Shown: piece after piece, positions 54,678 through 62,022 of the stretch
Layout: the number at the start of each line of letters is the position of its first letter
Numbering within the stretch: the first letter of the stretch is position 1
Source of the DNA: Oligoflexus tunisiensis
GTDB taxonomy: Bacteria > Bdellovibrionota_B > Oligoflexia > Oligoflexales > Oligoflexaceae
Reading direction: 5' to 3'
Assembly (NCBI RefSeq): GCF_001748245.1
Contig: NZ_BDFO01000001.1
Location: forward strand, 4,353,461 to 4,417,460
DNA length: 64,000 bases
The notes under the pieces: model-generated
Told to the model about the DNA's origin: nothing
Database searches by the model: none
What the model saw: only the letters and a program-made list of their open reading frames with translations
Program-made: the position numbers and the translations under genes

Positions 54678-54706
54678 AATTTCCTCTTCACTGGCTGCAA
54701 AGTCAA
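54678..54706 (-). promoter_or_regulatory. candidate sigma70 promoter of the ilv-leu operon
   Basis: On the minus strand TTGACT (54706-54701), 17-base spacer, GAAATT (54683-54678). The -35 is good and the -10 weak. It lies 34 bases before the leader-peptide start, as expected. Confidence 0.4.
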
Positions 54707-54831
54707 CCAGCCCGCGATGAAAGTTTGGAAACGGCTCACCAAATGGTAACTTCTTTGCCCGCAATGGATGGATAGAAGACTGTTATCGTGGAGAAATTTC
54801 AGAGGACGAAAGGCAATCTTCCGCGTTGGGA

Positions 54832-54872
54832 AGGAAGAAAAGGAAGATCCGCACGCAGGCGCGGGACCTTCC
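54832..54872 (-). terminator. intrinsic terminator of the aminotransferase gene
   Basis: On the minus strand GGAAGGTCCCGCGC pairs with GTGCGGATCTTCC around a CTGC loop, with one bulge and a G-U pair, then TTTTCTTCC. It is 10 bases after the gene end, and upstream of the ilv promoter. Confidence 0.75.
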
Positions 54873-54881
54873 ATCGTACAC

Positions 54882-56204
54882 TTATGCGCCTTGGGCAGCA
54901 GCCTCGGCAATCACCTCTTTCAGCCTTGCGAGGCCGCGTTCCACTTCCGTGAGACTCGGCCCGAAACTGAAACGAACATACTTATTGAGCCTTGAGGGAA
55001 TGTGTCCCCGACGATTGCCCGGATTCACATCAAAGAATTTCCCAGGCACAACGATGACCTGTTTCTGCAGAGCGGCTTCAAAAAAATGCATGCCATCCTG
55101 CAGTGAGGACGGAAGTTTTTCCAGACCGGCAAAGCAATAAAAACCGGCGATCGGCGGCGCCGGCAGACGGAAGCCCATATTAATGAGCGAGCGCATCATG
55201 AGTTCGCGCTTTTTCGCGAATTCCTTTTGAATAATGCGGGCCTGCTGATCGGCGACCTTCACATCGAGCAGGGGGATGGCAGCCTTCTGCAGAGGATGGG
55301 CCGCCCCTCCATCCAGGAAGGATCCGGCCGAGGCGATTCTTTGAATGATGGCCTTGGGACCGATGGTCCACGAAATGCGTAGTCCTGGGTAACGCCAGTT
55401 CTTGGTCAGGCCATCGACCACGATAACCATTTCCTTGTTCACGTCCTCCACATACCGGCTCGCCGAGAGCGAGACGGATTCGAGGGCGGCGCTATCATAG
55501 AGATAATGGGAATAAAACTCATCGAAGATGAGAGCGCAGCGCTGGCGCCGGCCGATCTCCACATAGCGTTCCAGTTCCCCGCCGTGAATCGCCTGGCCGG
55601 TTGGGTTGTTGGGGTTCGAGAGCAGCACGGCCCCAAGGCCTCGGCTGACGATTTCCTCTTCCAGCTGACCGGCCGTGGCGCGAAATTGATCCTTTTCCTT
55701 GAGCACGATCGGAATGGGCACAAATCCTTTGAAGGCATCGAAGAGTTCTTCATAGGCTGTGTAATCCGGCAGGTAATGCCCGAGGTGCACGCGTCCCAGC
55801 GAGGCCGCCACGCGCGCCAGCCCGGTGCGTCCGCCCGACGAGATGGCAACATTTTCGTAAGTATACTGCGACTTCATGCCGCGCCGGTAGCGCTTGTTAT
55901 AAAGCTCGGCCACCGCCTCGCGCAGCTCCTTTTGCCCCGCAACCGGGCTGTATTCGCTCAACGTCGCGTCAATCACAACAGTTTCCAGACGCTCCTCACC
56001 GTCCGCCAGTGCTCCCGTCTCCGGCGCTCCCTGCCCAAGGTTGGCCCACTCCGCCGCGCCGTAGTGAAAGCCGGCCTGCTGGGCTTTGGTCATAACATAA
56101 ATCACGCCCGTATTGGGCACTTCGCGAAAACTGGGGAACTGATCCGGCGGCATCATTGCATTCACATTCCTTGCTTTTGGGTAAAACACTCTTTCATCCA
56201 TCAT
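54882..56204 (-). CDS. class I/II PLP aminotransferase
   Basis: About 440 residues, fold-type I. Phosphate/substrate motifs SSGGRTGLARVAASLG, LLSNPNNPTGQAIHGGEL, IFDEFYSHYLYD, and the Lys in VDGLTKNWRYPGLRISW are all visible. The amino donor cannot be read; the setting beside ilv-leu is not proof of a branched-chain role. The frame is open to 56357, but the first 51 residues look unlike the family; ATG pairs at 56204/56201 or 56159/56156 are the likely starts. Confidence 0.88.
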   Translation of the reverse strand: MMDERVFYPKARNVNAMMPPDQFPSFREVPNTGVIYVMTKAQQAGFHYGAAEWANLGQGAPETGALADGEERLETVVIDATLSEYSPVAGQKELREAVAELYNKRYRRGMKSQYTYENVAISSGGRTGLARVAASLGRVHLGHYLPDYTAYEELFDAFKGFVPIPIVLKEKDQFRATAGQLEEEIVSRGLGAVLLSNPNNPTGQAIHGGELERYVEIGRRQRCALIFDEFYSHYLYDSAALESVSLSASRYVEDVNKEMVIVVDGLTKNWRYPGLRISWTIGPKAIIQRIASAGSFLDGGAAHPLQKAAIPLLDVKVADQQARIIQKEFAKKRELMMRSLINMGFRLPAPPIAGFYCFAGLEKLPSSLQDGMHFFEAALQKQVIVVPGKFFDVNPGNRRGHIPSRLNKYVRFSFGPSLTEVERGLARLKEVIAEAAAQGA

Positions 56205-56383
56205 AGGTGGTTTCCACCGATTTGGCCAAGAGAGCTGCCGAGGGCAGCGCCCCAGTATGCGGGAGAGGAGCTTGAAGGGCCAACGAAAAAACTGGTACGA
56301 CCCTTGCTTTTCACCCTCTGGCTGTCGCTTATGGGCGAAAAGGCTCATGACGACCAAAAAGTTTGCATGAAGGGAGAAACACC

Positions 56384-56923
56384 ATGCGACAAGAACAGTC
56401 TCAGGAACACCTGAACACTTTGCCCGATGAAACCCTCATTCCCTCAGATCTGCGTGAATCCATTCAGGATACCGCAGACAAATTGAAAGCGCTGGGTGAT
56501 CAGCTGCGGATCAAACTCCACCTGGTGGGTTTGGAAGCGAAGGATTTGAAATCCGAACTCTTCGATTCGGTGGACAGCCTAAGCCGTCGTCTCAGCGACT
56601 ATGCCGGAACATTGGAGAAAACCAAGGAATCCGCAGAAGTGCAGCTCCATTTGGGCCTGATGGACGCCCGCAAGCGTTGGGATGAAACCTTGGAACAGGC
56701 GGGACAGGCTCTGAAGTTATTCCAAGAGGACAAAAGCAAAGCCCTGGCTTTCCTGCAGGACATGCGCGTTCAAGCTAAACTGGCCCAGGCGGAAACCACC
56801 GAGGCCTTGCAGGATACCAAATCGGAATGGTCGGATAATTTGAAGGAGATCAGCCGGCAGGGAGCCTCCGCTTTGAAACGCATGAACAAAAGCGTCGGGG
56901 ACTTTCTGCAAAGTCTCTCATAA
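56384..56923 (+). CDS. coiled-coil protein of unknown function
   Basis: 179 residues, almost entirely heptad-like helix (DTADKLKALGDQLRIKLHLVG, given in part as DTADKLKALGDQLRIK). No signal peptide or membrane helix. It ends SVGDFLQSLS. AGGGAG at 56371-56376, 7 bases before ATG 56384, sets the start. It is alone on its strand, divergent from the aminotransferase. A structural or apolipoprotein-like role is conceivable, no more. Confidence 0.7.
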   Translation: MRQEQSQEHLNTLPDETLIPSDLRESIQDTADKLKALGDQLRIKLHLVGLEAKDLKSELFDSVDSLSRRLSDYAGTLEKTKESAEVQLHLGLMDARKRWDETLEQAGQALKLFQEDKSKALAFLQDMRVQAKLAQAETTEALQDTKSEWSDNLKEISRQGASALKRMNKSVGDFLQSLS

Positions 56924-56946
56924 GGGAAGGGAGCGACCCTCCCCTT
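56922..56946. terminator. hairpin between convergent genes
   Basis: AAGGGAAGGG and CCCTCCCCTT pair over 9 of 10 positions around AGCGA, starting at the stop of the coiled-coil gene and ending 10 bases before the stop of the convergent gene. T-runs are weak. Confidence 0.4.
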
Positions 56947-56955
56947 CTCCTGCCC

Positions 56956-57498
56956 TTATTCCTCGAAGAACGTACAAATCTCATAGAAATGCTTGAGCAC
57001 CGGGCGAAGGTTCAGCCACCAGCCGGCTTTCTCAGCTTCCTTGATGATCGTGGGACAGGCGACTTCCAGGGTCTTGGCCTTGATCTGGTCCAGCACCATC
57101 TGGGTCAGCACACGGATGTCGGCAAGATCGATACGGCCGTTGGCATTGCTGTCAGCCAAAAGCAAAATGACTGACTTAATGGTTTCCTTGAAGTTATCCA
57201 TCTCGGGACCGAAGTCGATGCGGCCGTTGCCGTTCTCATCGAACTGAGTGATCAGCTGCTCCTTGATGTCTTCAATCTGCGTAATAAACTCACCGATATC
57301 CTGGATCACGTCGCCAATGCCGCTCAGACGGGGGGTGTCCACGCCAGCTTCTGCATGCTGCTGCGACATGTAGACCAGAGCCATGGCCTGGAGTTCAAGA
57401 TCCGTCTGACGATCGTGAACCGCACCCCAAGCGAGGCTGCTGGAGAAAAGAAGGGACATGACGGCACCGATGAACGTTCTGCAAACAACTGTTTTCAT
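56956..57498 (-). CDS. secreted protein with two calcium-loop (EF-hand/dockerin-like) motifs
   Basis: 180 residues. Signal peptide (VMSLLFSSSLAWG) then a helical region with DENGNGRIDFGPE and, about 35 residues on, DSNANGRIDLADI. Both have the DxNxNGxID loop of EF-hands and dockerins. The tail has two Cys (VACPTII, YEICTFFEE). It probably binds calcium outside the cytoplasm; partner unknown. The divergent neighbour is a glycoside hydrolase, which would fit a dockerin, but that is inference. Confidence 0.68.
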   Translation of the reverse strand: MKTVVCRTFIGAVMSLLFSSSLAWGAVHDRQTDLELQAMALVYMSQQHAEAGVDTPRLSGIGDVIQDIGEFITQIEDIKEQLITQFDENGNGRIDFGPEMDNFKETIKSVILLLADSNANGRIDLADIRVLTQMVLDQIKAKTLEVACPTIIKEAEKAGWWLNLRPVLKHFYEICTFFEE

Positions 57499-57662
57499 AA
57501 ATGGGCTCCTTGGATTGAAGTGAACGCAGCTTAACGCAAGGCTTTGGCCTTGTCATGAAAATTTTGAGGGTTGGGTGACTTCACCCTTTGACCTTTTTCC
57601 CGGCCCCGGCATCATACGGCCATGGAATTTGGAGAGAACCTTCACGGAAAGGATTTCATCTC

Positions 57663-60005
57663 ATGCCTGTTGTCATGCTTACGCTGCTGCTGGGGAGTCA
57701 ACTGATGAGCGCTGTTCCGAAGGCTGAACCTGTACAACTTCCCGAACTCCATTCCGGTCATGGCACCCTGGATGAACTCTTCACCCTGACGATGCGGGAG
57801 GTGCAGGAAAATTCCGTAGCCAACATTCGGGATGGAGCCTTTCAATACGGCCAGGAGCTGCCCTGCCCCTGCTTTGAAACCGGTGAGCTTTGGCATTATG
57901 TCTGGACCCGTGACACCGCCTACGCGGTGGATCTGGGTTTGGGCTGGCTCGATCCGCAGCGCAGTCAGGAAACCCTGCTGTTCAAGGTGTCCGAGGCCAG
58001 GCAGAAATCGCGCTTCGGCATGGGTCCGGAGATCGTGCAGGACACCGGCAGCGGCGGCAGCTGGCCGATCAGCACCGATCGCGTGGTCTGGGGTCTGGGG
58101 GCGGAGCGCCTTTTGCCCCTTTTGAAGGACGAGGCGCGCGAGAATTTTTTTCTTCAGGCTTATGAAGCTTTGAAAAATACCCTGGAAACCGATCGCCACG
58201 TGGTCTTTGATCCCAGGCATGGCCTCTATCGTGGGGAACAGTCCTTTTTGGATTGGCGCGAGCAGAGTTATCCCAGCTGGACCCAGTCTGATGTGAGAGC
58301 CATCGCGGAAAGTTTCGCCCTTTCCACCAATGTTCTGCATCTTTTCGCGTTGCGTCAGGCCTCGCGTTATGCTGCAAAACGGGGGGATGCCGTTCGCCGG
58401 GATCGCTATGCGCGCTGGGCCGAGGAGCTGGCGCCCAGGATTCGGGATTTTTTCTGGCTGCCCCATGTGGGAATGTTTTCCTCGATGAGCAGCGCCACGG
58501 ATCCTGCGTTTCCTTTGGAGAAGTTTGATCTGCTCGGTCAATCCCTGGCGGTGCTGGCTGGACTGGCCACGCCCGAGGAAAGCCTGCGCCTCTTCTCGCT
58601 GTATCCGCTGCATCGGCCCGGGCCTCCGGTGCTGCATCCGCAGCTGCCGGCCACAGCCATTTATCATAACCGCGCGGTCTGGCCTTTTGTAACAGCCTAC
58701 GCGATCAAGGCCGCAGCACGGTCGGGTCATGCGCCTTTCGTTTCCGTGGCCATGCAAAGCCTTTGGGATGGAGCGGTGCGGCACGGTTCGCATATGGAAA
58801 ATATGGAATTTCTCTCGGGGCGGACTCATGTGGAGGATGGTGCCTACTCGGGACCTGTTGTGAATTCGCGGCGCCAGCTCTGGTCGGTGGCGGCCTTTGT
58901 TTCGACGATTTTGGATGGCATATTGGGAATCACGGCCGCGGAGGATGAGCTGCGTTTCGCGCCACGACTCACCCACATGATCGCGCAGCGCTGGGTTCCA
59001 GGCGGGCGGATGGAACTGCGGGATCTGCAGTGGCGTGGCAAGCGTTTGCATGTGGAATTGCGCTGGCCGAATCTCAGCGGCCTCGGCGATGGTTTTTTGG
59101 AGGTGGAGCGGATCACCTGGAATGGGAAGGTGATCAAGGGGCCTGGTCTGAGTTTTGCGCAACTGGCGAAGGACAATAATATTCGGATTGATCTGGTTCC
59201 GGGGGCCGTGGTTTCGGGTTTGACATTAAATCAACCCGAGGTGGGCCCTGGCCCGGCGCTTTCGAATGATGATTACAAAAGGATGTTTGCGCCGATGGAG
59301 CCACGCCTCCATTGGGTGAAGGATGGGACGCTGCAAATCGAACACCGTGAAATAAATCCGACCCGTTGGGATCTTTATCGCAATGGGAATCTGCTGGTCT
59401 CTGATCTCACGATTGATACCTGGGAGGTGCCGGAGAATGGTTGCTATACGGCGATTCAGAAGTATGAGGGCGGTGGACTGAGCTCGCATCCCTCTCCCGA
59501 GATGTGTCGCACCACCTGGACTGTGGAATGGACCAAGGCCAATGGGCAGTTAATAAGTCCGGATGGGGCATCCGAGGCCTATGATCATGGGAGGCCGCAT
59601 TTCAATGATTGGGGATGGCCTCAACAGGTCCTGGAGGTAGCGTCCTTCGAGGTGCCGCACGATGGGCCGTATCGGCTGGAGCTTGCGTTTGGGAATGCGT
59701 TTGGGCCGATCAGCACGGGCATTACCGCTGCTGTGAAATGGCTGGAGGTTTTCGATCCTTTAAATGGAGACGTCCAGAGTGCGCCGCTTGTCATGCCGCA
59801 TCAAGCTCACTGGGATGTGTGGGCCTGGTCATCGGCAGCGCCTTTGGATCTGAAGGCCGGGCGTGCGTATCGGCTGCGTATTTCCGATGGGAAGAATATG
59901 AGTTATCTGAAGCACTTTGAGCGCTATACGGCGGGGAGCGGGGGCGTCGGTGGGCCCTTGAATCGCGTGAATATCAGCGGAGTTCGGCTGCGTTCGGTGG
60001 AATGA
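57663..60005 (+). CDS. glycoside hydrolase of the (alpha/alpha)6 type, glucoamylase/trehalase-like, with a C-terminal sugar-binding region
   Basis: 780 residues. Signal-like N-terminus (VVMLTLLLGSQLMSAV). The catalytic region (about 45-470) has ELWHYVWTRDTAYAVDLGLG, GGSWPISTDRVVW, GLYRGEQSFLDWREQSYPSW and YHNRAVWPFVTAYAIKAA, typical of GH15/GH63/GH37-type barrels; I cannot name one family. The last 150 residues (after about 600) look beta-sandwich, CBM-like. AAAGGA about 9 bases before ATG 57663 sets the start. It probably cleaves alpha-glucosides or related sugars outside the cytoplasm. Confidence 0.78.
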   Translation: MPVVMLTLLLGSQLMSAVPKAEPVQLPELHSGHGTLDELFTLTMREVQENSVANIRDGAFQYGQELPCPCFETGELWHYVWTRDTAYAVDLGLGWLDPQRSQETLLFKVSEARQKSRFGMGPEIVQDTGSGGSWPISTDRVVWGLGAERLLPLLKDEARENFFLQAYEALKNTLETDRHVVFDPRHGLYRGEQSFLDWREQSYPSWTQSDVRAIAESFALSTNVLHLFALRQASRYAAKRGDAVRRDRYARWAEELAPRIRDFFWLPHVGMFSSMSSATDPAFPLEKFDLLGQSLAVLAGLATPEESLRLFSLYPLHRPGPPVLHPQLPATAIYHNRAVWPFVTAYAIKAAARSGHAPFVSVAMQSLWDGAVRHGSHMENMEFLSGRTHVEDGAYSGPVVNSRRQLWSVAAFVSTILDGILGITAAEDELRFAPRLTHMIAQRWVPGGRMELRDLQWRGKRLHVELRWPNLSGLGDGFLEVERITWNGKVIKGPGLSFAQLAKDNNIRIDLVPGAVVSGLTLNQPEVGPGPALSNDDYKRMFAPMEPRLHWVKDGTLQIEHREINPTRWDLYRNGNLLVSDLTIDTWEVPENGCYTAIQKYEGGGLSSHPSPEMCRTTWTVEWTKANGQLISPDGASEAYDHGRPHFNDWGWPQQVLEVASFEVPHDGPYRLELAFGNAFGPISTGITAAVKWLEVFDPLNGDVQSAPLVMPHQAHWDVWAWSSAAPLDLKAGRAYRLRISDGKNMSYLKHFERYTAGSGGVGGPLNRVNISGVRLRSVE

Positions 60006-60051
60006 TGAAACGCTGAGGCCTTCGGCTGCTGGTCCGAAGGCCCTTCTGGTT

Positions 60052-60804
60052 TCAGGCTTCCTGGGCCTCTTCAATCGAACCTAGTTTGCCTTTGAGTTCA
60101 TCCAGCTCGGTGTGGAGTTTCTCCAGGGATGCCTTCAACAGCTCCCGCATTTTTTCCTTCTCCTCCTGCACCACAGTCTGGCAGGCGTTCATTTCCTTTT
60201 CAATCTCCTGGTCCAGCGCACCTTCATCCAGATCATCCGGCGGACCGGCGTTGGCGGAACGACCCGCGCCTTCTTTCAGGGCTGCAGCCTCTTCGGGCTT
60301 GCCGCGTTCACCCGCCTGGGAACAGGCGGCCTTGATTTTGGCCCGGGCATCCTCCTGCGCGCTGCGAATCTCTGCGAGGGTGTCCTGGATCGCAGTGCGG
60401 ACCTGCTGGCCGAGCTGTTCCAGGCCGGCTTTCTTTTCCTCTGCGCTGACCTCACCGTCCTTGTCACTATCCAGAGCGGCTTTCAGTTCTGCACGCAGCT
60501 GTTCCTTCATTTCCTTCCATTGGGCCTTGAGCGCGCTTTTTTCCGCCTCGCTCAAGGTCCCATCACCATCCGTATCCGCTTTGGCGAGAAGTTCCTTGCG
60601 CACGGTGGCGACCGGGATGGCTTCCACTCCAAGGATTTCCTTTTGCACTTCCGCCGAGAGACTTAGATAGGCGCTTTCAATATCGGCAGGCGTGTTGTCA
60701 GTCGCTGGATTATTGTTACTGCTTGTTTTCTGACATGATGCGCAGCTTATGGCCAGACTGGTTGCAAGAGCCAGTTGCCACATGAGTTGACGTTGAAGTT
60801 TCAT
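60052..60804 (-). CDS. EF-hand lipoprotein
   Basis: 250 residues from ATG 60804 (GGAGGGGAG SD). The signal ends SCASC near residue 23, a lipobox. Two EF-hand loops follow, DTDGDGTLSEAE and DSDKDGEVSAEE, about 30 residues apart, then a long charged coiled-coil. It is probably an envelope-anchored calcium-binding protein. The open frame to 60984 is not used. No function beyond calcium binding is supported. Confidence 0.78.
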   Translation of the reverse strand: MKLQRQLMWQLALATSLAISCASCQKTSSNNNPATDNTPADIESAYLSLSAEVQKEILGVEAIPVATVRKELLAKADTDGDGTLSEAEKSALKAQWKEMKEQLRAELKAALDSDKDGEVSAEEKKAGLEQLGQQVRTAIQDTLAEIRSAQEDARAKIKAACSQAGERGKPEEAAALKEGAGRSANAGPPDDLDEGALDQEIEKEMNACQTVVQEEKEKMRELLKASLEKLHTELDELKGKLGSIEEAQEA

Positions 60805-61087
60805 GATTCTCCCCTCCAGAACTTTTTTTAATACGTGTAGAAAATTTATCGGCAACGTACGCTGGGAATAAAACTTTTCCGCGGACCGGCATGATATCGA
60901 GGTCTTGGGAGCCTTCAATTTCTCCAATCCGCCACGATCCGGCCGGAATTTTGTGTATGCATGGGTCAAATTTGTGATCAGCAATAGGCTGTTTTTATTC
61001 CATAATATAACAACTCCTCAATTTTCACCAAGTTAGACCGATAAGTTTTTTGTGTATGCCATCAGTCGCATCTTAGAGAGGGGATTT

Positions 61088-61786
61088 ATGAATCACTGGA
61101 TCGATCGTTATTGGATACATTTTGCTGCGGCTTGCTTTATTGCTTTTGCACTCACGATGTCGGCATGTGGCACGGATACGCTGGATCTCCGCTCCTTTGC
61201 CGGTTTATCGCGTCAGGATAAGGTCGACGACGCTGCCTTGTTGAGAGGCAACGGCGCGCCAGCGGGCAAGCACTTCAGTTTGAATTTGATCGGAGTTCCC
61301 AAGGGCAAGAAGGCGACGATAACCAGCGGCAACCGCATATTCCTGCCACTGGAAGGTTCGGCGAAAGTCCAGCTGAGTCAGGGCGATTTCCAGGTTCTGG
61401 ATGCCAACGGTACCGATGGCTCGGCAGCCTTTCAATTGCCGGCTCCTGATGCCGATGGCGATGGTGTGACGTCCTATTCAGTTTTTGCGCGGGCTCTGGG
61501 CAAGCCGAATGGCTCCATCAGAGCCAATACCTGTGCTTCCGACGTTGTTTCAGGTGAACTCGTCTGCAGTTTGGAAACACTGGTCCAGGTCCGTACCAAA
61601 GGCAAAAGCAGCTTTTCCAATGTCTCGCGTGAGCTGCTTTCCATCTCGGCCGACGTTGATGGCGATGGCAATGTGGAACGTGTCCCGCTGTTTGACTCCA
61701 GACTGGAGGATTTTTTCTGGAGTGTGGATAACCAGGGGTTGAAACTCCTGCAATTGCGGTTTGTGGAAGTGCCGACCCGGTTCTAG
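61088..61786 (+). CDS. lipoprotein with calcium-loop-like motifs
   Basis: 232 residues. Lipoprotein signal ends TMSAC near residue 21. Mature region is beta-rich with DADGDGVTSY and DVDGDGNVER, the DxDGDG loops seen in calcium-binding proteins, and a Cys pair between them. GAGGGG lies just before ATG 61088. The preceding 280 bases to the divergent EF-hand gene hold no gene; AT-rich stretches there may be the two promoters. Confidence 0.68.
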   Translation: MNHWIDRYWIHFAAACFIAFALTMSACGTDTLDLRSFAGLSRQDKVDDAALLRGNGAPAGKHFSLNLIGVPKGKKATITSGNRIFLPLEGSAKVQLSQGDFQVLDANGTDGSAAFQLPAPDADGDGVTSYSVFARALGKPNGSIRANTCASDVVSGELVCSLETLVQVRTKGKSSFSNVSRELLSISADVDGDGNVERVPLFDSRLEDFFWSVDNQGLKLLQLRFVEVPTRF

Positions 61787-62022
61787 AATTTCTGGTTTTT
61801 TGTCGACAGACGGGAATTGGATCGCAAACAACTGACCGCATAATCATGGAAAATACTTAGGATAATAACCGGCATTCAAGATTCATGAAACCCGACTCGA
61901 AAAGGCTTTTGAACGAGTTTATTTGCCAGATCAGAATCTTACGTCCTGACTGAAGCGGGATGTTCGCCCCCCTTAGAGGAAACAAGAGTACCCGACTCGC
62001 AAGCCGGAGGGGGCAGTTTACG

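Noticed and set aside
57642..59162. 506-codon minus-strand frame
   Set aside because: Antisense to the glycoside hydrolase with its clear catalytic region; no SD or domain.
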